NCBI GenBank assembly: GCA_033297075.1
Contig: MU858304.1
Location: forward strand, 1-42,358
Direction: 5' to 3'
DNA from: Rhypophila decipiens
Taxonomy: Eukaryota > Ascomycota > Sordariomycetes > Sordariales > Naviculisporaceae
Length of the DNA: 42,358 nt
Below the pieces are notes generated by a model. The model ran no database searches, was not told the DNA's origin, and saw nothing but the letters and a program-made list of their open reading frames with translations. Position 1 is the stretch's first letter; every line of letters begins with the position of its first letter. A program made the position numbers and the translations under genes. Below, in pieces: positions 7,446-17,995 of the stretch.

Positions 7446-9947
7446 TGTAATTGATGGATGTCGTGTAAGTGATAAGATAAGATGGGAAAGGTGAGGTAGT
7501 TGCCAAGTCTTGGCGGTTGGGATGTCGAGATCGGAAAAAAAGACCAAGACCTTGATCGACAAGATCTGGACTGATGATCTTGGCTTTCGCTGTGGATCCA
7601 CCGCAAAGTTGGAATGATGATACAAGAATGTATGAGAAGGTAAGATTGTGACAAAAAGGGCTCTTCAAGAGCAAAGAAGGGAACTAAAGAAAACAAGATG
7701 GAAGAGCGGATGGAAAGTGCAAAGGGTACCTGAAGTGAATTGCAGTCTACAATCCAAAAGATGGTGGTGCTACAACATCTTTATACAAAACAACATACAT
7801 CCAGAGCTTGCTCAAGCGATGTTGCCCCTTGCTCTTGGACTTGTGATATTTCACTAGGACGGACATTGTCAAACCCCCCCATGGTCTCGTCGACGCCGAA
7901 CTGGCGCGATTCTCGGCCTCAGTTGCCGTGGCATATAAAAAACGACAAGATTCTAGTGCGTATTCTTCGAGCTCCCACACATGTTGCACATACTTGACAA
8001 GACAGATACTTACGTAGGTAGGATTGTAGGTTTCATCAACCTAGAATACCTTAACTTGCCTGTTGGGCCAGCTTGCAGTTGCCTATTTTACTCGTATAGC
8101 CAAGAACGTGGCTGATTGACAGGTCGATCCTAGGTCCCAAGGCAATGGAAGAGAAGGTTGAAGCGAGTGGGGGGCTTGAACGTTGGTTAGCAAGAAAATA
8201 TATCTCCCTCATATCCTGTCTAGAGGCGTGCGAGGAGGCGCTTGGGAATGTTTGGAATGATAGTGAGGCCTCAGACACAAAAGGTGTCACAGCACACAAG
8301 GATGGTCGCTGGCGGGAAAGTAAGCAGTGGATGACTGAATCAAGGTTCCACCTAGCTATCCAGACGACAGAGGCGGATAGTTTAGACGAATGGTGGAGGG
8401 CTAGGTTCAAACTTGAGAGCCTCCCCTGCCCCCTTGGATGTTACCCCTGGGGCGGTAGAGCGACTCCACATACCAGCATAGGTGACGGTGTCATGTGCAT
8501 TGCCAATGGCGGATCCTGAGAGGGAAATGACAGAGGTCGTTCGGGCAAATTTCGTTCAGAAATGAGGCTCACGGCCCCTTGTCGTGCCAATTCAGGAAGT
8601 ATGTCGTGACCCAAGATGGCACGGGACGCCAGGGATATGTGCTAAAGTGTCATCTCTTGTCGTCGTTTGCCGTATATCCGGATCAGGTGGGCCAAATAGA
8701 ACATGTCAACGAACATTGGAAACCGAGGACGTGTTTGGACTCTGGACTGAAAAGAACCAATGACGAGATGAAAGGGGAAGCTTCAAGAAACACAGCTTTC
8801 TTCTTGGCTGCAATTGCCCTCAGATATTAGCGTCCCCCACAAGGGAATCGGAGATTAAATGGAGGAAGGAATTGCCGGGTGGTGGATGGGTGGGGCCTTT
8901 TGGGTGGTATTCTCGATCTTGGCATCCTTGGGTCGCCTCGGTTATAATTACCTGGGGAAGTCCCTGAAGATTGAGTGCACAAGATCGAATTGAGGAATCG
9001 ATCGCGTGCTCTTCTGAGCCGCAGGACGTCAGTGGCTGGGAATCCGGCAAGAGCCGCCCAAACGGGTTTCTGACTGACAGGTGCCTGAAAATACCGATGC
9101 TATGAAAGGGCAGGTGAATCGACCGAAAAGTCTTGGCTGTCACAGACTCACGGTTTGGTGTTTCGTCTTTCCCCTCCAAGTGGAGCTGAGCACGCAAATT
9201 CCATCTTGAACAATTCCGCAATTTCTGGGATGCCATGTATCGAAATGTCAATGCCCTCTGCGCGACTCTGGCACCTATCCTCTTGGCAGTGCAAATCCGT
9301 CTCACGATGCCCCCTTGGATCGCTTTTGGCTCTTGCACACGTGCCGAGCTGCCGAGCTTGACAAATCTCCCTCCCGCTGGACGATATCCACTGGAGCATT
9401 GCGGCCTGTGTTCATTGTTCAATGCTCACGCCCCATGCTCGAGTTCAGGTGCTACTGTGACAGCACTATCCCCATGCTGAATCCTCCCCACGGTTAGTTG
9501 GATACAAAACAAACCATGCGAGTGCTCCCCCCCTGGGCCCACCTCTTGGCGTGTGAAGAGCGCAGAGGCTTCCTGACTGCTGATGCCGGATCTTGGTCGA
9601 GTGACTGCTCATCTTTCTTATTTACCTCCTTGGCGCTCGTTTCTTCCCTTTCTGAGCTTCTGTTTCTCTTTCCTCTCCTCTCCTTTTTGCCCTTTTCCTT
9701 CCTCAGAGCTGGCCTCAGTATTCACACATTCTCTTCCAAATCGGCATTCAAGTTCTGTCTGTCTCTTATTTCTTTCCCTTCCCTCCTTTTGGTCTAGACG
9801 ACGATTTTCCTTCTTCCTTTCGAGTTTCCTGATAGCCGGGAGTTGTCTTTTGCAGCAAAAGCCACAAAAGTTGGTGGTTTACGAGTATTAGGAGGAACTG
9901 AGGAACAGGGCGATTCTTGGTCTACACTTCTTCATTCGTTCATCGTC
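7446..9947. other. Divergent intergenic region (AA8 gene and membrane-protein gene)
   Basis: About 2.5 kb between two divergent genes. The strongest open frames are 8145-8519 (+) and 8820-9422 (-). The first has opposite-strand competition, the second has no ATG start, and neither shows a domain. The pyrimidine-rich stretch at about 9600-9830 is typical of a fungal promoter and 5' leader for the plus-strand gene at 9948. I support no gene here. Confidence 0.5.
7781..7785 (-). promoter_or_regulatory. Possible TATA element for the AA8 gene
   Basis: TATAA on the minus strand about 335 bases upstream of the AA8 start codon, which would give a 5' leader of roughly 300 bases. Motif and position only. 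Confidence 0.3.
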
Positions 9948-11482
9948 ATGAGGTCAACGGGCCCCACACTCCGACGGCGCCAATGGAGGCAAAAGCTTCG
10001 TGCCCGGCACGAGGATGAAGACCATGCCAACGACGCTGATGGCGAAGACCATGCGGACCACTCAGATTCCGGCTCAGACGATGATGATGAAGATGAGGCC
10101 AAGCCCCGCTTTTTTCGGCCGGCAGTTCAACCCAACACTGTAGTGTCAACTGGGCCAAACTTGGGGGCGGGAGCAGGCGTGACGGTCGGACCAAACCCAG
10201 GGTCAGGGGTACGCGCGCCAACCGGACTACCCGAGAGCACGTTGGGCGCGGGAGAAGGGGATATTGAGGCCGAAGACGAGGAGGACGAGGAGGAAGAAGA
10301 GGAATCAGAGTCAGATTCAGATGATGAACCGAGCGATGGGGACGAAAGCAGTTCCGACGACGACTCGGACGAGGAAGAGGCCACCGTTCCACCCCCGGGG
10401 CCTCCGTCTACCACAACGGGACCTGCTGCAATCGCGCCGCCAGGGGCAACTGGAACCATCGCTTCAGGAGGGACAGCATCCCCGACAGCCGGATCCCCTC
10501 CAGTACTGGCACCGATCGGCGGAATCATGTCTCAGGTACAACCACCGACTACTTCAACAAGCCGTCAGGAGACAACGCTGGCAACGCAAACCACGGCTAG
10601 TCCCAGCACAACGTCAACAACTTCGATATCGGAGACAACTTCCGTGTCCCAGCCGAGTGTCGGGGAAGTAGATCGAATAGTTACTAGCACACCCGAGCCA
10701 ACCAGCTTGGCAGATGCTGCTCCAGTGCTCTCCGATGGCAGCGGTGGCGGCATGGAAACCGGTGCCGCTGCCGGCATCATCGTCGGTACTCTGGGTAAGT
10801 TGGACATTCAACTGGGAAAGGAACACCTGTACTAACATGACTTGCAGCATTCGTTGGAATATTGCTCATCGGCGGGTGGTTTCTTTACAAGAAGATGCGC
10901 CGTGATCCTGTCTCCGACTCCGACTCTGATTCGTCCGCTCCGCCTCCCAAATTCTCGCCACCCAAGTTCTTCAACTTCCGCTCGTCAGTAGACCGCTCCA
11001 CATATTCCTGGAAATTCTGGGATACGAATAGCAGTGCTGGAACCCGAACTACAGTAGCGCCAGCGCCAGCGCCGGCCCTGGCGCCACCTCAACTACCATT
11101 TGCAAACAAAAAGACAAACTCGGAAATGGTCGATCAACTCATGCAGGCGGCTTATGCGGCCGAGTCTGGAGGGAACTACAATGATCTCGAGTCTCGCGCT
11201 GGCTACTGGGATGAGAAGTCGCAGGCAGGCGCCCCCGTCCCACACCCAACACAAGTCAACGAAAAGACATACAAGGCCTTGTTTGGGAACGGCCCCAACT
11301 CGCCCATGCCTCCTACCGCGCCAACAATGCCTTTCGTTGGGAAGCCAAGTAACCAGGGGAGACCGTTGACAAATGGTGGCAACCCAATGATGAGGTGGCT
11401 TGATGCTACAGCCACTCCACGCCAGTCCAAGTTTGGTCCGCCACCAAGCGCCGCTGGATTGCGGCCAGATCAAGACCGTTGA
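9948..11482 (+). CDS. Acidic, Ser/Thr-rich single-pass membrane protein, 493 residues
   Basis: Exon 1 is 9948-10794 and exon 2 is 10848-11482, joined in the middle of an Ala codon. The intron has donor GTAAGT, branch ACTAAC and acceptor TTGCAG. The first ATG in a good context is at 9948; the open frame upstream lacks ATG. The N terminus is basic (RRRQWRQKLRAR), followed by dense Asp/Glu/Ser clusters, one near residue 30-50 and a longer one around 110-145. A Pro/Thr/Ser-rich stretch leads to one transmembrane helix formed across the splice junction (GIIVGTLAFVGILLIGGWFLY, about 270-290), then KK and a 200-residue polar tail. The layout resembles WSC/Mid2-type wall sensors (Ser/Thr-rich outside, one helix, cytoplasmic tail), but no signal peptide and no WSC cysteines are seen. 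No family is assigned. Confidence 0.75.
10795..10847 (+). other. 53-nt intron of the membrane-protein gene
   Basis: Donor GTAAGT, branch-site match ACTAAC at about 10830, acceptor TTGCAG. Splicing joins CTG-G to CA-TTC and restores a continuous transmembrane helix. Confidence 0.9.
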
Positions 11483-13577
11483 TGGTCCTTCGTGCTGATA
11501 AGTTCTTTAGAGATGATGGATACAAACTTGGAGTATGAAGCGAGCGATTTGTAGCAGCGTCAGCAAGGGTTGGCTTGGTGTTTCACTTTTTTTTTTCACA
11601 TTCCTTTTAGATTCTTGTGTAATTATACCTATATATAGTGCCCTCTGACATGACTTGGAGCAGCATATACATATCAAGCTCTCTGTTTTTAGGAGCGTCA
11701 TAGCAATAATGAAGTGCATATCGCATACGATAGTTGAACCACTTATTGATGGAGATTTTCCCTGTCCCACCTCTAGCGCTCCGGTTTCAAGAAGGTACGG
11801 AGCAGCAGGAAAGACCGGCAAAGAGGCTGGCTGAACCTGGAAGGTCGAGGCTCAGTATGGTAACTCGTTCGTCACCCGCCATCATGACTTGCATGCTCAT
11901 ATTCTATCTGGCTCTTTAAAAAAGAGCCAACTTTGTTGTTTCGAGCCAAGTATTGATCAGACGTGAGCAAGTCCGAGAATAGTCAGAAGACTGGGCCGGT
12001 CTCGATAAGCATGCTGAGGTCTTGGGATCACCCGTGGTCCAGCCCTCTACCAGTAGCCATCGCTTGCTCCTTCCAGTCTGTCGAGTTCGTAGACCGCGGG
12101 GACAAAGCTGTGCTCGAGCTGCGACGAGAATCGGCCTTTTCTACCCAGTTCAGGTGTTGTTCAGCTTTATTGGAGACGCCTTCTGCCCTTCTTCGCGTTC
12201 TTATCGATCGGCTCCCATTATTACCTGGCTGATCTCGTCCCAGTTTAACGGCCCCCCGGGCCCCCGCGCCTCAATGCCAGCCAAACCCCTTTCCGTTCTG
12301 GCGTCATCACAATCTTCTTCAGCCAAGGGTTAGTCCGCGATAATATTTCGAATTCAACTTTCCGGCTTCTGTCGCCGTTGTCTGGATCCGCGGAGTATTT
12401 GTTCCGACTGGTATTACGCTATGCCAAGCGAACTGGATCTTCGGATATTGGCACATTTTGGGAACGACGTGTCTGGACCCTAATGTCTCACAGAGTTGAT
12501 ATCAATATGCATGTAATATCAACGCCACATGCGCGAGAACTCAGGGGTGAAGCTCTTTCCGGAAAAGTCTCGACCCATCTTGTGTAAATAACACCAGCTG
12601 AAATCACCCAGATTCCACGCCAAATACGCTCTCGAAACCGACCCCACCAGTTACGTGTATTTCGTAGTGGTGGGTGTTTGTAACAAGACGAGCGAGTTCA
12701 GATGAAAGAAGCCGGGGCCCCGGGGAAGTTGACGTGATGGTGGCTGCGGCGGAAGCGGGCATGCCCGCAGGAACCCGCAGCAAGTCGTGACTAGCAAGGC
12801 TTGGCACTCCTCGTCAACAGCCAATCAGGAAAGGTAACAACATCCTCCCTCAGAAGTGCTAGATTCAATCTGGAAGACGCCCAAGACGCCCGGCATAGCT
12901 CGATCGTCCTTCTCATGATGCCTCCTCCTCCTTGTTAGCTTCATGCCGCTCCCCATCAATATTCTTCAGTAAGCGCCAGCCATGTTACATACTCGAGTTG
13001 ATATGTCTTCGTCGCATTGATCACATTTTGAGACGGTGTTCTTCTCTGGACTTCAGGTACTCGGATCGACGGTGGGCTCACGATATCACACCGGATATTG
13101 ACGGGCCGTCAGGACGTCAGCTCACCACAGTCGATAAGACCCTCGGTCATCGAGTCTCTTTTGGATTCTCTCAGCCGAGTAGGGAAATTGAGTTATGTGC
13201 GATGATGGATTTGATTCTGTAAGGCGCCTGTCATCGTTTTGACAGTAGGCACCGCGAGCTCAGGTGCTTTCCCGACTGCTTTGGGAGCTGGGCTCTGAGT
13301 CTGGGGGGATCCGGGGGAAGGCGCGGTCCTCAACCCTTCACATCGTGATCCGCTGAGGATGATCCGTCGGTGAAAGTAAATGTGCTGCCCGTAGGTATAA
13401 GTAGGTCACACCTTCCCTTTGGTGAAAATCTGATTTAAATATTAATCAATCCAGTTCAGCACGCAGAACCTCTTCTCCGCATCCATTGCCAGCAACCAGA
13501 ATATTTCTCTCTGCTACAGCATCAACGTATCCTCAGACCTTGGCAAACAATTAAACCTCCGTCCCCTACACAACAAA
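11483..13577. other. Intergenic region upstream of the protease gene
   Basis: About 2.1 kb with small overlapping frames only. It includes a 12-bp GC palindrome (CCGGGGCCCCGG near 12712) and AT-rich sequence at about 13430-13450. No gene or RNA is supported. Confidence 0.5.
13396..13400 (+). promoter_or_regulatory. Possible TATA element for the protease gene
   Basis: TATAA about 180 bases before the start codon at 13578, followed by a pyrimidine-rich leader (about 13470-13510). A second AT-rich candidate (ATTTAAATATTAAT) lies at about 13434-13447. Motif and position only. Confidence 0.3.
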
Positions 13578-16034
13578 ATGTCTGCCTCAAAGTACGCCGG
13601 AGTTGCGGGCACCTGGAATCTCGATGTCAGCAGAAATCTCAACGCTGAAACCTTCTTCTCTGTCGACAACACCCAGGAGGCCATCTTCGATCCCGATTTC
13701 CGCTCCCCTGTCGATGAAAACGATATCAAGGATGGCGGCAAATATCGCTGTAAGCAAAGCTAGTTTTTCTACCGTACCTCCACTCCTGGCCTTGCTTGAT
13801 GAGGTATTTACTTCCCTATCATGAAATCTGGCTAACATACACACTAGCAATCGTCAAGCTTCAGATGCGCTACGAAGGCCAGAAGCCCGATGATAAAGGT
13901 TTTGCCATGGGAACTGGCTGGCTCATCAGCCCCGACACCATGGTCACGGCAGGGCACAACGTTTTCGATTGGGCCGGCGCCGAGCGTGGTCTGGGGAAAG
14001 CCATCCACATCAAGTGCTACATCGGGTATCACGGCCGGGACAACCTCAACTCCCCCATTGTCCAGTCACGCCTGGCCAAGACCGTTGTGGCCCCTGCCGA
14101 ATGGCTGGCCAGCCGCGAGAACCGTCACCGCGACGTGGCTTTCATCAAGGTCGACCGCCCGTTCGAGGGCAACCTGCGCACCTTGGTCTACAAGCCCACC
14201 CCCCAGTCCGGCAATGACATGCTTGGCGTGGTCGGGTATCCGGCCGACAAGTTCCTGACGAGCGAACTGGACGGCCGAGAGGAGCGAGGAGCCATCATGT
14301 ATGAGCAGTTCAGCGAAGTCGCATACAACCTTCTTGCGCCCGAGAACGTGCTCAAGTACCGCATCTCCACATTTGGCGGCCAGTCAGGCAGCCCCGTGAT
14401 CCGCAAAGGGAGCAAGCTCTCAGTCGCCATCGGCACGCATGTGTATGGAGGCGGCGACAAGAACCAGGCCAGCACCATCGGCTCGCTGGGCAACGACTAC
14501 GAGTCCCTTCTTCGGGTGTTCAGGGGCGACCTACCAGTTGTTGGTCAGGAATGGGGTATCCAGCTCGTTCGTCATCTCGGCAGCACTATGCCCATTCCTC
14601 CTGCACAGCCTGTTGGTGCTGTACAGCCAGGCGCCGTTGCCACTGGAACCGTTGCGGAAGGATTCTTCACCGATCTCCTGAAGATCACCAAAAGTGTGAC
14701 TCCGTTCATGGGTCCCCTAGGAGCGGCAGCAGGCACGGCCATCGGATCTGTCCTCCATGTAGTGGGGGAGAGCTCCTGGGATCAGAACGGCAGCAGCGTT
14801 ATGGATCCTGCATCCGTTTCTGCATCCGCTCAGTCCAAGAGGATCAGTGATCGCGCTATCCTAGCCGAGTCGACCCTGCAAGCCGTCCTGCGTATGGAAC
14901 AAGGGCCCGAGCTTAGCAAGATCCTGGGCATAATGTCGAGTGTCTACTCGACTGACATGCTGGAGCAACTTGTGCCGCAGCTCAAGCCGGTGCTTGTCAG
15001 CGCCGCTGGTCAGTTATCGGCCAACAGGGACAATGTCAATCGGATCCTACAATCGCCGCCCCAACAGATCCGGCAAGAAAGCATTTGGGACTCAATCGGA
15101 AGCATCATCAAGGACGGCGTCAAGTTTGGGACACCTCTCCTGTCTCCTATGTCGAAAGGCGCTGTCGAGAAATTGCTCAAGACTGGACGGTTCCTCACTC
15201 AGGAGTCCATCTTCGATGACGTTTTTGGCGCTGTAGGTACAGCAGTCAAGATTGGGACCATGATCTTTGCCGAGTCGGCTCCTTCCTCGGGTGGGTCACC
15301 ATCGGCTGAGGGATGGCTGGACGACACGGCCGCCACCTTGCTGCTGGCCAAGCGCGCCCTGATGGGGGAGGCTGCGCTTCAGGCTGTCTCGAGACTTTCG
15401 GATGCCGAGTTGTCTTCTCTTCCAAAGATGCCGCGGGAAGGACCTAATGGACAAATGCAGGCAGAGGGTTTCTTTGACTTTGTCAAGGACATGACCAGCA
15501 AAATTGGAAACACAATTGCCAATGACGTGGCTCCATTTGTCATGAACAAGGTCATCCCAGGGACTTTCAAGGTCCTTAATGGCCCCATGCAGGAGAGCAG
15601 TGGATTTCTTGGTGTTCTAGGAGGCTCATCAGGTGGGCTCCGACGCAAACCCTCGCTGCTGGATATGATCCACAATGGGACGCTGGGTAATGGGATTTCA
15701 CAGGTAAGCCAAAACAACATCTCTTTGCTTTCTCACTCGTCCGATAAATGGAGCCTTTTCTCTTCTCTTGCCCTTTTTCTTGTCGCAAAATGACGTTGAA
15801 ACAAACGACCAACCCTCCCTCTCTCGATAGCTAGCTGTTTCCGGGCAGAGCGGTGAGCAGCAGCACGGTGATGATGATACCATCTCCAGTCAGGTTCAGG
15901 GCTTGCACCGGGAACATGGACCTGCTGCTCGGAGAACAGAGCGGATTCCATCTTCACTTGAGGAGCTCCGACTCCGCTATCTGGAAGAGGGTCCAGATTC
16001 GAACCTGGATGGGCTTTGTTTTCAGGAGCTTTAA
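13578..16034 (+). CDS. V8-type (glutamate-specific) serine protease with a repeated amphipathic C-terminal region; candidate self-processing polyprotein
   Basis: Three exons, 13578-13749, 13848-15703 and 15831-16034, give 743 residues with both junctions in frame. Residues 58-300 form a trypsin-fold domain. His94 (in MVTAGHNVFD), Asp153 (in HRDVAFIKV) and Ser237 (in GGQSGSPV) are the triad. His255 in IGTHVYGGG matches the histidine that reads a P1 glutamate in V8-family enzymes. No signal peptide is seen. The motif (A/Q)E followed by a small residue and then mostly hydrophobic ones occurs at Glu24 (AETFF) and Glu34 (QEAIFD) before the domain. After it, the motif occurs at Glu328, Glu468, Glu510, Glu545, Glu597 and Glu640, with a weaker copy at Glu365. 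The segments between them are Gly-, Lys- and aliphatic-rich and look amphipathic. Residues 390-416 and 557-585 also share a related helix. The catalytic assignment is firm. Self-cleavage is inferred. Confidence 0.85.
13750..13847 (+). other. Intron 1 of the protease gene
   Basis: 98 nt with donor GTAAGC, branch GCTAAC at about 13830 and acceptor ACACTAG. It joins CGC-T to CA-ATC, giving the GGKYRSIVKL start of the protease fold, so the leader exon and the catalytic exon belong together. Confidence 0.9.
15704..15830 (+). other. Intron 2 of the protease gene
   Basis: 127 nt with donor GTAAGC and acceptor TCGATAG. Splicing in phase 0 (CAG to CTA) adds 67 hydrophilic residues ending GLCFQEL. Without splicing the frame stops at 15793 after a hydrophobic tail. 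The spliced form has the better composition, but retention would give an alternative C terminus. Confidence 0.7.
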
Positions 16035-17073
16035 GCACTCTACTCGTCCACCTGACTGACTGATCTTTGATATCGTCTAGATGAATGTCAGCGCCTGAGA
16101 TTGAGCCTTGACTCTGATTTTGGCAATGGCCGACTATGAGATATCAGATATCTTGGGTAGGACAGAGGTTCTGGCTTTTTTCTTCTAGTTTTATCTGATG
16201 TCGTGAGGACAACCTGACGGTTCAGCAACAGAGGATTTATGTTTTTTTCTTCTTCTTTCATTTTTGAATTGTAATGGACAGGAAGATCTCAGTGCAGTTA
16301 CATGAGATCCGGAGCTTTAAACTGCGGATTTTGGATTGATTGTTTGAGCTGACGTTTTTAATGGTGGTTAGTGGAGAAAGTATTTACCAGTGTTATTTCT
16401 TGGGTTTTTATTCATTGTAGTGTCGACAAACACAGTAGACGACACGTTGGCACCTCAGGAACCAAGCCTTTCCCCGCCACTTTCACGAATTGTTGGGCTG
16501 AAAAGGCGAACGATTGGTCAGTTGGCAGAATGCCATAGCATATAGTCAAGCTGTCTTTTCACTGCTCGCAAGCGAGATACCAAGGGACCGGAGAAGTATC
16601 AGTGACACACTGGTTTGTGGAATGTGGTGTATTATTCCTGAAGCTGTAGTTACTTGAAGCCTGACTTGAAATGGGGTCATCCGGGACTGGCAGCAGCTGG
16701 GCAATCAAGATGGGATTCTTATATGATCTGAATTCGGGGGGCAGCCAAAGTTTTCTAGGAGAGGGGTTCCGTTGCAGGCACAAAGGCCACAATGGCTCTT
16801 CGTAGCCACTTCCAGGAGGTGCATGTGCTGGGACATGGGAGCTTTTTCTTACGACTCTGTATAAGGTTAGTTGTGCGATGTAGGTGGTCTGAACTAAGGC
16901 TGAAGCCGAACTGAAGTACCCACATATAGACGGATGGTGGCTCTATTCTCACCCTACTAGTAACCAGATCTGTGGCGATATGGGAGAAACTAGATACCAA
17001 CGCTCGAGTGATATGCCTTATTTCAAAGATGGAGACGACATGAGAAAGGGCTGTTTTATTATCCAATTCTCGT
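16035..17073. other. Convergent intergenic region
   Basis: About 1 kb between the 3' ends of the protease gene (+) and the membrane-protein gene (-). T-rich runs at about 16170-16270 suit transcript ends. No coding region is supported. Confidence 0.5.
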
Positions 17074-17840
17074 TCACAACGTCCCACTTGTAATCCTCGC
17101 CACCACAAACATGCCAACCGTCAGCGCCACAAACTGCAGGGCGTTTACGGCCCCAAGAAAAAGCACACTCAAGTAAACCACAGTTCCGTAGACGTAGATA
17201 GCCGCGGCTAGAAACTCGATCACACTCTCATTAACCAGTTGACTCCTGTACCATTGGCCTTGTGGCATCTCCCAAATAACCCTGATACCGTGCACCTGCT
17301 GCCGACGATCGAGACCGAGCTCATCGAGTCCGGATGATCCCACCTGGTGATGATTGTCTGAGCGTAATGTATAAGGCAACAGCCAAACCTCCCACCATCT
17401 ATACCTGACCTCACTATCCGTCAAGTGTTCAAAGCGAATCTCGAGCACCATAGCATGGAGGAGCAAAAGAGCAAACACGATCCAGAGCATGCATCCAACT
17501 GTCCAAGAAAACGCCATGACCGGCCTCTCGCACTTCCACGGGACCATGACGGCCTTGTTGATTGCCCATGACCTCCAGACTAACACCCCCGTACAGGCAA
17601 TGATGATGATATCACCAATGGTTTTCCCGAGGACATGTCGCCATCGTGCTGTCTTGCTGCTCAGTATGGCAAATTGGAGCTCCCACTCGACAACATCCTT
17701 TCCTTCTTCTGCAGGCCGCTCTCTCAACGGGCCAAGACGTTTAAAAAGACCACCCGGTAAACCGATAGAGAAGCAAGATAATGCAATAGCGCGGTGTGGT
17801 GCGATGAGGCCTAGTTGAACCAACTCGACTGGTGGAGGAG

Positions 17841-17995
17841 CTGCGGCGAAATACAAAAATTAGCTTCTGACCATTCCGTCTAACACGTCTGGGTAGTCGA
17901 GCAGAAGAAAACGAAAAAGAAAAAGAAAAAGAAAAAGAAAAAGAAAAAGAAAAAGAAAAAGAAAAAGAAAAAGAAAAAGAAAAAAAGATAATCAC
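17841..17995 (-). other. Intron whose pyrimidine tract is a hexanucleotide microsatellite
   Basis: Donor GTGATT, acceptor TTTCGCCGCAG. Splicing restores frame (LTLL followed by APPPVELVQL). Twelve TTTTTC units fill the first half of the intron. Confidence 0.65.
17913..17984. repeat. (GAAAAA)12 microsatellite
   Basis: Twelve perfect GAAAAA units on the plus strand, followed by extra A. In the transcript of the membrane-protein gene this is (TTTTTC)12 within the intron. Length changes would alter intron size but not the protein. Confidence 0.97.

Noticed and set aside
8145..8519. 124-codon plus-strand frame (MEEKVEASGG...)
   Set aside because: Hydrophilic and plausible at first sight, but it has no family match that I recognise, and a similar-length frame lies opposite. 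Evidence is too weak to call a gene.
8820..9422. 200-codon minus-strand frame upstream of the membrane-protein gene
   Set aside because: Starts at TTG with no ATG near, lies in a likely promoter, no domain.
15993..16008. T-arm-like sequence on the minus strand resembling a tRNA B box
   Set aside because: No matching acceptor stem or A box at the right distance, and it lies inside exon 3 of the protease gene.
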